Part shown: positions 1 to 8,827 of the stretch, in pieces | Layout: every line of letters begins with the position of its first letter | Position numbering within the stretch: position 1 is the stretch's first letter | Assembly: GCA_050008465.1 (NCBI GenBank) | Contig: JBEKMO010000018.1 | Span: 3,491-67,490, forward strand | Length of the DNA stretch: 64,000 nt | Direction of reading: 5' to 3' | Origin: Fen-330 sp050008465 | GTDB taxonomy: Bacteria; Acidobacteriota; Terriglobia; Bryobacterales; Bryobacteraceae | Notes under the pieces: generated by a model | Database searches by the model: none | Seen by the model: the letters and a program-made list of their open reading frames with translations, nothing else | What the model was told of the DNA's origin: nothing | Made by a program: the position numbers and the translations under genes

Positions 1-1753
1 AGGCACCCGGTTTTTGCCTAGCCACGATCCCCCGGACCTCGTCGATGGTCACCAGTTGATTGCTCCCGACACCGGGAAACTGCTGCCGCAGGCCGCTCGG
101 CCAGCGCACTTCCACATCCACCTTCTCGACCTTCCCCAGGCCAAAATGCAGGCGCTTGTCGTTGACCGAAAGATACCCGGCCTGCGCCAGCACCTCCTGC
201 GCCTGCCGGCGCCCCCCATAGCTCACCACCACCCGGGTTCCGATGGCGCTCCGGTTCGACTTCACCCCTTGAAGCTTGAACTTGATCCAGTGGTTGTCGC
301 CCGTGACGTCGTTGCGCAACAGCGAGGGCGGCTCGTTCTGGTTCACGATCAGGATGTCCAGGTCCCCGTCGTTGTCGAAGTCGCCAAAGGCGCAGCCCCG
401 GCTGCAGTGCGCCTCCGTGACGCCCGGTCCCGCCTCCTCCATCAGCTCCTCGAAGTGGCCATTCCCCAGGTTCCGGAACACCACCCGGGGGGTGCGGTGC
501 GGAAAACCAGCCACCTTCTTCTCCACCTCGGGATAAACGCTTCCGGTAACCCAGAACAGATCCGGGTAGCCGTCGTTGTCCAGATCGACGATTCCGGCTC
601 CCCAGCTCACATACCGCGTCTCCACGCCGAGGCCGGACTGTATGGTCACGTCCGAGAATCCCCGCCGTCCCTCGTTGGCATAGAGCGCCGGTGTGTCCTC
701 GGTAAAGTGCGTCTTCAGGATGTCCAGTCGGCCGTCCAGATTGAAGTCGCCAACGCCCAGTCCCATTCCCGCCTGCTCCTGGCCATCTTCGTTCAAAGCC
801 ACGCCGAGCGGCAGACCGGACTCGGTGAACGTGCCGTCGCGATCGTTGATGTACAGGAGGCTGGACGTGGAGTCGCAGGCGACGTAAATGTCCGGCCAGC
901 CGTCGTCGTTGAAGTCCGCCGCCGCTACGGTGAGGCCGTAGCCCGGTTCCGCCTGCAGAATGCCGGTGCGGCGGCTGACTTCGGTGAACGTTCCGTCGCC
1001 GTTGTTGTGATAAAGCGAGTGCGTATCCTTGGGGAGTCCCATCGGCCCGCAGTTAATGGGAATCCCTTTGAAGTTGCAGTTGGGATCGCGCCCCGCCGGC
1101 GGGATCACTTTGGGATCGAACCTCAGGTAGTGCGACACGAACAGGTCCAGTCGGCCGTCGCGGTCGTAATCCAGGAAGCTGCAACCGGTCGACCAGCGCG
1201 CCTCCTCGCTCCACAGGCCGGCTTCGCGCGTCACGTCGGTAAACGTGCCGTCGCCGTTGTTGCGGTACAGAACGTTGTGGCCCCAGGCCGTGATGAAAAC
1301 ATCCTCGAATCCGTCGTTGTTGTAGTCGGCGACGGTCACGCCGTAAAACCAGCCGGTGTGCGCCAGCCCGGCCTTCTCGGTCACGTCCGTAAACGTACCA
1401 TCGCGGTTGTTGTGGTAGAGCCGGTTGGTCGTGCCGGGCGGCGTCTCTTCCCCCCAGCGCGCTCCGGACATTACGAAGATATCCAGCCATCCGTCGTTGT
1501 CGTAGTCCAGAAAGGCGACGCCGCAACCCATGGCCTCGATGATGTAAGCGTTGTGGTCCACGCCGCCGTAGATGACGGGAGCGGTCAGACCGGCTTGAGC
1601 CGCTACGTCCGTCAGGCGGCAGTTGAAAGGAAGGCCCGAAGCCTTGCCCCGCGGCGTGGCCTTGACCCCGCGCGACGCCATCTGCGCACGTGCCACAAGC
1701 GGAAGGCCGAGAACACCTAACATTGCACGCCGGCTCAGCACAGGGTGTTCCAT
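1..1753 (-). CDS. FG-GAP/VCBS repeat protein with ASPIC/UnbV domain (3' end outside window)
   Basis: Predicted exported beta-propeller protein of the CRTAC1/ASPIC type. The frame starts at ATG 1753 and is open to the window edge, so about 584 residues are seen. An N-terminal RR-containing leader is followed by at least seven calcium-loop FG-GAP repeats, for example LDYDNDGWLDIFV, ADYNNDGFEDVFI and GDFDNDGDLDILI. Near the C-terminus is an ASPIC/UnbV signature (LHFGLG, VRWPSGLRQ). It lies 98 bp downstream of the TonB receptor on the same strand, an arrangement common in Solibacter-type genomes where such proteins accompany outer-membrane receptors. Substrate and exact role are unknown. A shortened second copy lies at 5385-6125. 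Confidence 0.85.
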   Translation of the reverse strand, partial: MEHPVLSRRAMLGVLGLPLVARAQMASRGVKATPRGKASGLPFNCRLTDVAAQAGLTAPVIYGGVDHNAYIIEAMGCGVAFLDYDNDGWLDIFVMSGARWGEETPPGTTNRLYHNNRDGTFTDVTEKAGLAHTGWFYGVTVADYNNDGFEDVFITAWGHNVLYRNNGDGTFTDVTREAGLWSEEARWSTGCSFLDYDRDGRLDLFVSHYLRFDPKVIPPAGRDPNCNFKGIPINCGPMGLPKDTHSLYHNNGDGTFTEVSRRTGILQAEPGYGLTVAAADFNDDGWPDIYVACDSTSSLLYINDRDGTFTESGLPLGVALNEDGQEQAGMGLGVGDFNLDGRLDILKTHFTEDTPALYANEGRRGFSDVTIQSGLGVETRYVSWGAGIVDLDNDGYPDLFWVTGSVYPEVEKKVAGFPHRTPRVVFRNLGNGHFEELMEEAGPGVTEAHCSRGCAFGDFDNDGDLDILIVNQNEPPSLLRNDVTGDNHWIKFKLQGVKSNRSAIGTRVVVSYGGRRQAQEVLAQAGYLSVNDKRLHFGLGKVEKVDVEVRWPSGLRQQFPGVGSNQLVTIDEVRGIVARQKPGA

Positions 1754-1780
1754 GTCCTATTGGCAGGATACCCGCAACCC

Positions 1781-1816
1781 GGCGGACTGCGGTGGAGCCA
1801 CGCTCCGCAGGCCGCC
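1781..1816 (-). terminator. Intergenic hairpin between TonB receptor and ASPIC gene
   Basis: Outer stem GGCGG/CCGCC encloses a second stem CTGCGG..GAGC/GCTCCGCAG with a short bulge. It sits in the 98-bp gap after the receptor stop codon. There is no T-run, so it may be an RNA-processing or attenuating hairpin rather than a classical intrinsic terminator. Confidence 0.4.
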
Positions 1817-1851
1817 GAGTCACGGGCGACGCCCAGCCAGAAGCCTCCGGG

Positions 1852-4800
1852 CTAGAACGAAATCCTCACTCCCAACTGAATGGTCCTCGGGTTGAGCGTG
1901 GAAGTCGATCTGCCAAAGGTCGCATCGGCCAGGTTGGGATCGACACCGGTAAGGTTCACGCGGTTGAGTACGTTCACGAAATCAAAGCGCAACTGCAGAC
2001 TGCCCTGCTCGCCGAGCCCTGGGATGTGGGTGTTCTTCAACACGCTGGCATCCACCCCGATCAGCCCCGGGTTGCGGCAGCCATTGCGCTTGACGTTCCC
2101 CTCCGTGCCCGGCGGCGGCGCGGTGAAGGTACCGGCCGGGAACAGACCGCTGAGGTAGTTCTGCTCGCCGTAGGAGCCGCCACAGTAGCCGCTCGAAGCA
2201 TTCGGGATGTCGAAGTTCACCCCGTCGGCGTTATAGTCGCCGCCGGCGCCATACGGGGCGGACGTGTACACCCAGAAGGGAGTGCCGCTCTGGATGGCCG
2301 AGATGACGCTGACCGCCCATCCGGAGGTGAGCGCTTTCCCTATGCCGCTTTTCATGCCGGGGACCGTGTACACCCCGGAGAACGAAAAGCGGTTCCGCAC
2401 ATCCCAATTCGCGTATGAATAGTAACTGTGATAGGCGGTCGGGTCGGGGACGTTGAACCCGATGTCGTGGTCAAAGCGCGTGTTGGCGTTGATGTCCGAC
2501 ATCGCGCGGGACAGCATGTAGGAGCTCTGGAATGTGGCCGTATGGCCCACGGTGCGGCGGAGAGTCAGAATCATCGCATTGTAGCTCCCGCCGAGGATGT
2601 TGCTGACGTAGTTGATGGTCCCGAAGCTCGAGTTCGGCCGCACGAGCTGGCCGTTGTTCTGGATCAGGTCGCCGTTAAAGCGGTTGTAGTCCATTCCGGC
2701 GAGGCCATTGTAACTCTTGGAGCCCGAGTAGGAGCCGCCGGCCACGAACTTCCCGGGTAGCTGGTGCTCCACTCCGACGACGTAGTTGACGGCAAAAGGC
2801 GCAGTCATGTTCCTGGCCAGGCCATAGATGCCGGACTGGACGCCCGTCAACCCTCCCTGAGCGTTCAGGCTGCCGGCGGGGATTGTCGGCAGCGGGTAGC
2901 TGAACGGATAAGTGGCCGAAGACGCCAATGCGAACAGCGGCGCGATGCCGCCGGTGGAAAGGAACGTCGGGTAAACCACGCCGGGCGGATTGTTGCGCAG
3001 CTCATCGACGCTCTGCCCGAGCGCAATCCAGTCATGATAGACGCCGATTCCACCGCGTATGCTCCACACGCCACGCTTCGACGGGTCCCAGGCGAAGCCG
3101 ATGCGAGGGCTCCAGTTATTCTTCATCGAGTGGGCGAAAACACCGCTGACGGTCTGGACCGAAGCAGCGGCAATCTGCTGTGCCATGGTGCTCCCGGAGC
3201 CGAGGATGACATTGCTGCTGATTCCAGACTGGGCGGCAGGTCCTGACGCGGTGTGATTGCTGAAGTCGTCCCAGCGCAGAGAGAGCGTGAAGGAGAGGTT
3301 CGATTTCACCTTCCAGTCATCCTGCACGAAAAGGCCCCAGGGATTGGTCTGGCCGGAGAACGGGATCTGGCCGACGTTGCCCGTGAGCGGGTTGTAGGCG
3401 ACCCCGCCCTCGCTGTAGGGCTTGTCCTGCGCGAGATCGAGCAGGTTGTTGAACTGGAAAGTGGGGCGGTTGTTGACGGGAGTGAAATCGCCGAACTCCA
3501 CCGCATGCGTCCCCTGAACGCCGAACTTCAGCGCATGCGCTCCACGCACCCAGTTCAGTACGTCGCGCCAGTTGTAGTTGTGCGCCCTGTACTCTCCGGG
3601 GCCCCAGGAACTCGTGAAACCAAGGTTCTGTCCCGTTACACTGATCTGCGGCACGTTATCCTGGCCGCCCTGTCCATTGGCGCCGCCGACGCTGTTGGCG
3701 GCGAAGCCCATCTCATTGAGGACCGTGGCGCTGAAGGTGTGGGTCCAGTTGGCCTGAGCGTACCAGTTCGACTGAATGTCATGATTCGAGAAACCCACCC
3801 GGTTGGAGGGGTGGCCGAGGGTGAAGCTGTCGTTGGCGTAGTTGCCGTAGATACGGTCCTTGCTCCCTATGTACTGATCGCCTCGGAAGCCGTACTGGAG
3901 GGCATTGTAGGGGGGGCTCAGGTTCGAGGTGCCCGTGTCGAGTATGGGCATGCTGCAGGGGATGTTGTGCGTGGCCGCAGTTCCGCAGGAGCTGCCAAAG
4001 TACTGTTGCGCGGTTTGGGCTACGCCCGACTGCACAACCCCGGTCAGAATGTTAGTGGTCAGAACCTTCGTGCCGACCGTGCTGGGGAAGTTCTGTTGCG
4101 CCCAGGAGATGAACTCCGGCGATTCGAAGGTGAGCACGCTGTTCCCGGTCGAAGTAGTGGACCAGAGGGATTCGACGTCGGCAAAGAAAAAGGTCTTGTT
4201 CTTGATGACCGGGCCGCCGAATGTGCCCACCAGGTCGTTGCGTTTGAACGGATTGTACGACGATGGGGTGAACACAGTTCGGGCCAGCAGATCCTGGTTG
4301 GTGAAAAGGTAGCTGCCGGTGCCGTGGAACTGGTTGGTGCCCGATTTGGTGGTGACCTGGATCAGAATCGAGCTGCCGAGGTTGTTCTCGGCATCCCACG
4401 AATTCGATTGCATCGTGACTTCCTGCACCGCGTCCGGGGGCGGGGCGAAAATGATGTTGCCGTTCTGGATGTTGCTCGTCGCATCCATGCCGTCCACAAT
4501 CACGCGGTTGCCGGTGTAACTGCGGCCATTGGCGCTCAGATCGGGCGTTTGTGTACCGAAATTGTCGGCGCCGCCTCCCGGGGATTCCCCGGCCGCATGA
4601 GTGCCGAGGCCTACCACGCCCGGCGCGACCGAGAGAACGTCCCAGAGGTTCCGGTTGAGCGCCGGCAGGTCTCTGACGGTCTGGGACGACAGCGTTGCCT
4701 GGAGCCGGCTGTCGTCGGTGTCCAGCGGGGGCGCCGGGGCGACAATGCTGATGCTCTCCGTTGCCGTAGCGAGGGCCAGAGTAACATTGATCCCCAGGGT

Positions 4801-5106
4801 CTGGCCTGTGCCGAGCGTTACGTCCTGTTCCGTCCTCCGAAAACCCGACATTTCCACCGTGACTACATAGCGGCCTGGCGGGAGACTACTGAACCGATAG
4901 TTGCCGGAACCGCTCGTGGTGGTGGTGCCGGCGACTCCCGTTTCGAGATTCCGCAGCGTGACCGCAGCCCCGGAGACGGAACCTCCCGATGGGTCGGTTA
5001 CGACACCTTGAATATTCCCGCTGAACACCGTCTGGGCGTAGCAGCAGGCGCCCGCAAGGGCAAGTGCAATGAGAAGACATGCGGTGCGAAACCGCAGTTC
5101 AGACAT
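1852..5106 (-). CDS. TonB-dependent receptor with N-terminal carboxypeptidase regulatory-like domain
   Basis: Outer-membrane active-transport receptor of the large acidobacterial type, 1084 residues. The start at 5106 is chosen because GGAGG lies just upstream; a longer frame to 5139 lacks this. Residues 1-25 form a signal peptide ending near CCYAQ. About 27-110 is a CarboxypepD_reg-like beta-sandwich (VVTDPSGGSVSGAAVTLRN), about 110-260 a plug domain (VRDLPALNRNLWDVL), and the rest a beta-barrel ending in phenylalanine (GVRISF), as expected for BAM-assembled proteins. I see no clear TonB box. Family members import bulky ligands such as glycans or metal complexes; the ligand here is not evident. 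The ASPIC gene follows, and a sigma70-like promoter with a LacI-type operator precedes it. Confidence 0.93.
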   Translation of the reverse strand: MSELRFRTACLLIALALAGACCYAQTVFSGNIQGVVTDPSGGSVSGAAVTLRNLETGVAGTTTTSGSGNYRFSSLPPGRYVVTVEMSGFRRTEQDVTLGTGQTLGINVTLALATATESISIVAPAPPLDTDDSRLQATLSSQTVRDLPALNRNLWDVLSVAPGVVGLGTHAAGESPGGGADNFGTQTPDLSANGRSYTGNRVIVDGMDATSNIQNGNIIFAPPPDAVQEVTMQSNSWDAENNLGSSILIQVTTKSGTNQFHGTGSYLFTNQDLLARTVFTPSSYNPFKRNDLVGTFGGPVIKNKTFFFADVESLWSTTSTGNSVLTFESPEFISWAQQNFPSTVGTKVLTTNILTGVVQSGVAQTAQQYFGSSCGTAATHNIPCSMPILDTGTSNLSPPYNALQYGFRGDQYIGSKDRIYGNYANDSFTLGHPSNRVGFSNHDIQSNWYAQANWTHTFSATVLNEMGFAANSVGGANGQGGQDNVPQISVTGQNLGFTSSWGPGEYRAHNYNWRDVLNWVRGAHALKFGVQGTHAVEFGDFTPVNNRPTFQFNNLLDLAQDKPYSEGGVAYNPLTGNVGQIPFSGQTNPWGLFVQDDWKVKSNLSFTLSLRWDDFSNHTASGPAAQSGISSNVILGSGSTMAQQIAAASVQTVSGVFAHSMKNNWSPRIGFAWDPSKRGVWSIRGGIGVYHDWIALGQSVDELRNNPPGVVYPTFLSTGGIAPLFALASSATYPFSYPLPTIPAGSLNAQGGLTGVQSGIYGLARNMTAPFAVNYVVGVEHQLPGKFVAGGSYSGSKSYNGLAGMDYNRFNGDLIQNNGQLVRPNSSFGTINYVSNILGGSYNAMILTLRRTVGHTATFQSSYMLSRAMSDINANTRFDHDIGFNVPDPTAYHSYYSYANWDVRNRFSFSGVYTVPGMKSGIGKALTSGWAVSVISAIQSGTPFWVYTSAPYGAGGDYNADGVNFDIPNASSGYCGGSYGEQNYLSGLFPAGTFTAPPPGTEGNVKRNGCRNPGLIGVDASVLKNTHIPGLGEQGSLQLRFDFVNVLNRVNLTGVDPNLADATFGRSTSTLNPRTIQLGVRISF

Positions 5107-5312
5107 GCAACCTCCTTCCCCCAGCGGAGCCGGGGACACTTTTTCTTGAATCCCAGCGAAGACGCCTTCAGACGTCTCCGCACACTACCCGTATGGGAAC
5201 CCTTTCATGGAAGCGATAGAAGCCTCCCTGCCCCTCGCGTGGCCGTCTCCGTTCGTCGCGCCCCTGTGTTATCGAGCGACGCATAACAATGCTGCCCCGC
5301 GAGCCTAATGCC

Positions 5313-5341
5313 TTTATACTACCAGCGCAAGCGGAAGTCAA
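5313..5341 (-). promoter_or_regulatory. sigma70-like promoter for the TonB receptor
   Basis: On the minus strand, -35 TTGACT (5336-5341) and -10 TATAAA (5313-5318) are separated by exactly 17 bp. Each hexamer matches 5 of 6 consensus positions. Transcription would start near 5306, leaving a leader of about 200 nt before the receptor ATG at 5106. Confidence 0.6.
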
Positions 5342-5348
5342 GAAGAAT

Positions 5349-5364
5349 TTGAAAGCGCTTCCAT
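5349..5364. promoter_or_regulatory. LacI/GalR-type operator upstream of the receptor promoter
   Basis: The near-palindrome TTGAAAGCGCTTCCA, with the central CG typical of LacI-family operators, lies just upstream of the -35 hexamer, centred about 50 bp before the predicted transcription start. The LacI-family gene at 8813-9844 is a candidate regulator, but the pairing is inference. Confidence 0.45.
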
Positions 5365-5384
5365 AGTGTCCGATGAATGCCGGC

Positions 5385-6125
5385 CGGTTGCTGGAGAGGG
5401 GGGCCGCCTTTCTTCGGGCGCCCGGCTTTTGTCGGGCCACGATCCCCCGGATCTCGTCGATGGTCACCAGTAGATTGCTCCCGACACCGGGAAACTGCTG
5501 CCGCAGGCCGCTCGGCCAGCGCACTTCCACATCCACCTTGTACACCTTTACCAGGCCAAAATGCAGGCGCTTGTCATTGACCGAAAGGAACCCTGCCTGC
5601 GCCTGCCGGCGCCCCCCATAGCTCACCACCACCCGGGTTCCGATGGCGCTCCGGTTCGACTTCACGCCGCGGAGCTTGAACTTGATCCAACGGTTGTCGC
5701 CAGTGACGTCGTTGCGCAGCAGTGAGGGCGGCTCGCTCAGGTTGACGATTACGATGTCCAGGTCCACTTCGTTATCGAAGTCGCCAAAGGCGCAGCCCCG
5801 GCTGCAGTGCGCGGCGGCGACGCCCGGTCCCGCCTCTTCCATCAGCTCTTCGAAACGACCATCCGTCGTTGTCGTAATCCAGGAACGCGACACCGCAACC
5901 GGTTGGTTCGACGATGTAGGCATACTGATCCACCCCGCCATAGATGACGGGAGCGGTCAACCCGGCTTGGGCCGCCACGTCCGTCAGCCGGCAGTGGAAC
6001 GGAAGGCCGGAAGCCTTGCCCCGCGGGGTGGGGCGGAGTCCGCGGGACGCCATCTGCGCGCGCGACAAGAGCGGCAGTCCCAGCAAACCCAGGAACGCCC
6101 GGCGAGTGGATGGAAGGCCTTCCAT
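5385..6125 (-). pseudogene. Internally deleted, frameshifted copy of the ASPIC/UnbV protein
   Basis: From ATG 6125 the frame encodes a leader and start closely matching the gene at 1-1753 (MASRG, TPRGKASGLPF, APVIYGGVD, VAFLDYDNDGW). It then jumps straight to the C-terminal part (FEELMEEAGPGV, HCSRGCAFGDFDN, VRWPSGLRQQFPGVGSN). About 1 kb coding for most propeller repeats is missing, and the junction is out of frame near 5865. A second, in-frame 15-bp deletion at about 5600 removes EVLAQ from QAQEVLAQAG. The deletion probably arose between the repetitive DxDNDG-coding segments. It lies upstream of the TonB receptor, so the receptor is bracketed by two ASPIC copies in the same orientation. Confidence 0.85.
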
Positions 6126-6201
6126 GCCTGTGATCGAATCATAGCGCGGCGGCGGGCGACTTGCGGGGCCCGTTCTGAGGTAAGCTGCTGGATGGACCGC
6201 G

Positions 6202-7713
6202 ATGAGGAACCTTGCCCTCCAAGTGTTGTTCGGCACCCTCGTCATGGCGCGCGTTCCGCCACTGGCTTATGAGCAGGTCCCTGCCGATCCCGCTTCCGAA
6301 ATCGCGTCGGCGCTCCGGGCTCACCAGTACCAGCAGGCCGTGAAACTCGCGCGCTCAGCGCTGGAACGCTCGCCGAACGATGTTCGCATCCTTACAATGG
6401 AAGCGATTGCACTGTCCGCCCTGGATGACGACCACGACGCACTGGCGGCGTACAACCGGGCGCTTCGGCTGGCGCCGGACTACCTGGCGGCGCTGGAGGG
6501 CGCGGCCCAGATCGAATACAAGTCCGGCAGCGAGCGGGCAATTGCCCTTCTCGAGCGTCTTTTGAAACTCCGGCCCAACGAACCGACCGCCCATGCCATG
6601 CGCGCCGTCCTGGCGTGGAAACAGGGGGACTGCGAGACAGCCGTACGCCATTTCGGGCTTGCGGGCAACGCGATTTCGTCACAGGCCGCGGCCTTGCAGG
6701 AGTATGGGGCGTGCCTTGCTCGTCTACAGCGACCCGCCCAGGCGATCCCCGTTTTCCGGCAATTGACTACTCTGGATCCCGGTGACCGGCGCGTTCGCTA
6801 CCGGCTGGCCGCGGCCCAGTTCATGGCGAAGGCGTATGGCGATGCCATCAGCACGCTCGGCCCGCTGATGGAGGGGAAGGATGCCGATCCCAACGCGCTC
6901 GATCTGGCTTCGGCGGCCTGGGAAGCCCTGGGGGACACCCCGCGGGCGGTGGCCGCCCTCCGGGAGGCCATTGTACTTGCTCCCACCGACACCAGGTTCT
7001 ACGTCGATTTCGCGTCCCTGTGCCTGGTGCACAAGTCCTTCGAGGTCGGTATTGACATGATCAACGCAGGCCTGAGCCGGGCGCCGAACGCCGCGCCGCT
7101 GTACCTTGCCCGCGGTGTCCTCAATGTCCAACTGGCGCAATACGATCAGGCTGACGCCGACTTCGCCGCGGCGGAACGGCTGGACCCGCGGCAGGCGTAC
7201 GGCTCCCTCGCCCGGGGCCTATCCCAGGTCCAGCAGAACGACTTCGACAAGGCCCTCGCCACGGTCCGGGAGCAATTGAAGACCCGGCAGAAAGATGAGT
7301 TCCTTTACTACCTGCTCGCGGAGATCCTGACGTCCCAGGGCGCGCAGGTGGGCAGTCCTGAATTTCAGGAAGCGGTCGCCGCCGCGTCTCGCGCGGTTCA
7401 GCTCAAGCCGGACTTCGTCCTGGCGCGCGATGTGCTCAGCCGCTTATATCTGGAATCCGGCCAGACTGACCGGGCCATCGAGCAATGCCGTCTCGCGCTG
7501 CGCGACAGTCCTAGCGATACGACCGCGCTCTACCGCTTGATCCGAGCGCTTCAAAGATCCGGCAAGGCGAGTGATGCCGAGGAGATACCGGCTCTGTTGA
7601 AGCGCTTCAATGAGGTCCGCCAGCAACTCCGCCAGCAGGAGGCCGAGGAGGCCAGATACAAGCTGGTCGAGGCAGGGTCTCCCGAGTCAGACAAATCGCG
7701 CTCACGGCGATGA
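6202..7713 (+). CDS. Tetratricopeptide-repeat protein
   Basis: 503-residue helical-repeat protein. A hydrophobic start (LALQVLFGTLVMARV) may be a signal peptide. The rest is consecutive TPR units, for example ALDDDHDALAAYNRALRLAP, ALGDTPRAVAALREAIVLAP and ESGQTDRAIEQCRLALRDSP, ending in a charged Gln/Glu-rich tail. It is divergent from the ASPIC pseudogene, 76 bp away. TPR proteins with ASPIC proteins are a recurrent acidobacterial pairing, but the binding partner cannot be named. No catalytic domain is visible. Confidence 0.85.
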   Translation: MRNLALQVLFGTLVMARVPPLAYEQVPADPASEIASALRAHQYQQAVKLARSALERSPNDVRILTMEAIALSALDDDHDALAAYNRALRLAPDYLAALEGAAQIEYKSGSERAIALLERLLKLRPNEPTAHAMRAVLAWKQGDCETAVRHFGLAGNAISSQAAALQEYGACLARLQRPAQAIPVFRQLTTLDPGDRRVRYRLAAAQFMAKAYGDAISTLGPLMEGKDADPNALDLASAAWEALGDTPRAVAALREAIVLAPTDTRFYVDFASLCLVHKSFEVGIDMINAGLSRAPNAAPLYLARGVLNVQLAQYDQADADFAAAERLDPRQAYGSLARGLSQVQQNDFDKALATVREQLKTRQKDEFLYYLLAEILTSQGAQVGSPEFQEAVAAASRAVQLKPDFVLARDVLSRLYLESGQTDRAIEQCRLALRDSPSDTTALYRLIRALQRSGKASDAEEIPALLKRFNEVRQQLRQQEAEEARYKLVEAGSPESDKSRSRR

Positions 7714-7825
7714 GAAGGCGGGCGTCTCGCAGACCGGATCCTCCCGGCCTCACGCGGACGGCAGAGCGCCGGCCATACGCCGTTGGCGCGTCAATTCCCC
7801 CACTGCACTACACTGAGAGTGTCAC

Positions 7826-8827
7826 ATGGGCACCCAGGTCGGGACGCTCGTTCTTCTCGCGGCTTCGGGTTTCTTTCAGGCGGCCTTTGCCCTCCCCGTC
7901 AGGCACCTGCGAAAGTGGCGCTGGGAGCAGATGTGGGTAGCGCAGTCCGTTACCGCGAACGTGCTGTTCCCGCTGTCGTGGGCGGCGGTGGTGCCTGCAA
8001 CGTTCTGGAGCCAGGCGGCTCGCATACCCTGGTTCCACTGGGCGGCGTCGTATGGCTGGGGACTGATTTGGGGACTCGGCGGCGTCGCCTGGGGCCTCGC
8101 CATGACGCGCCTGGGGATCGCCTTCTCAAACTCCTTCATCTTCGGCGTTACAGCCATGACCGGTGCGCTGCTGCCCCTCGCGCTGAACGCGGTCGACAAC
8201 CCGCCGCACCCATGGCTGTTCGGTGGGGGTCTGGTTCTGTGTCTGCTCACCACTGCCCTGATCGGCTCTCTGCGACGCCACGGCAGACAGGAGCCGCTCC
8301 TGCCCATGCCGCTCTCATTCCGCTCTTATCCCGGGATCGTGGCCATCGCGGTGTTCGCGGGCTTCGCCTCGGCCGGCTATGGCCTAGCATTCACCTTCAG
8401 TTTTGCCTTCATCCGAAACCTCGTCGCGAACGGCATTTCCCCGCTCTCCGCGTCACTGGTGGTCGTACTGCCGGTGTATCTGGGGGCCGCCTCCGTCGCC
8501 ATTCCGCTGGGAGTGTTCGTCGCTGCCCGATCGGGCAGCCTGGCCTTGTTCCTGGGCAGGCATGCGGCCTGGAACTGGTCTCTTGCCCTGGGGATGGGAC
8601 TCTGCGCCATGGCCGCCGCAGTGCTGTATGGGTGGGCCAGCAGCGCCGCCGGACACCCCTCTCCCAATGTTTCCTTCGGGGTCTTTATCAGTTTTCTGGT
8701 GCTGGGCGGCACTGCCCTGGGCTTCGCTAGCGGTGAGATGCGCGGATGCACGCCCGGAACCAGAGCGGGTCTGTTGCTGAGCGCCTGCGGACTAGTGGCC
8801 GGGGCCTGGCTGTTAAACGCCCGCTGA
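7826..8827 (+). CDS. rhaT: RhaT-like L-rhamnose/H+ symporter family permease
   Basis: 333-residue integral membrane protein with about ten hydrophobic helices, including SFIFGVTAMTGALLPLALN and GIVAIAVFAGFASAGYGLAF. Length and pattern fit the drug/metabolite-superfamily rhamnose permease RhaT. Known family members import L-rhamnose with a proton. The GH106-like rhamnosidase at 61598-63697 makes rhamnose a sensible substrate here, but that link is inferred from distance. The 3' end overlaps the convergent LacI gene by 15 bp. Confidence 0.75.
   Translation: MGTQVGTLVLLAASGFFQAAFALPVRHLRKWRWEQMWVAQSVTANVLFPLSWAAVVPATFWSQAARIPWFHWAASYGWGLIWGLGGVAWGLAMTRLGIAFSNSFIFGVTAMTGALLPLALNAVDNPPHPWLFGGGLVLCLLTTALIGSLRRHGRQEPLLPMPLSFRSYPGIVAIAVFAGFASAGYGLAFTFSFAFIRNLVANGISPLSASLVVVLPVYLGAASVAIPLGVFVAARSGSLALFLGRHAAWNWSLALGMGLCAMAAAVLYGWASSAAGHPSPNVSFGVFISFLVLGGTALGFASGEMRGCTPGTRAGLLLSACGLVAGAWLLNAR

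Noticed and set aside
14..1720. Long plus-strand open frame opposite the ASPIC gene
   Set aside because: Val/Ala/Arg-rich complement of the FG-GAP protein; the minus strand has clear repeats and motifs.
3253..5286. 677-codon plus-strand open frame opposite the TonB receptor
   Set aside because: Shadow frame caused by high GC; no domain, and it crosses the receptor promoter.
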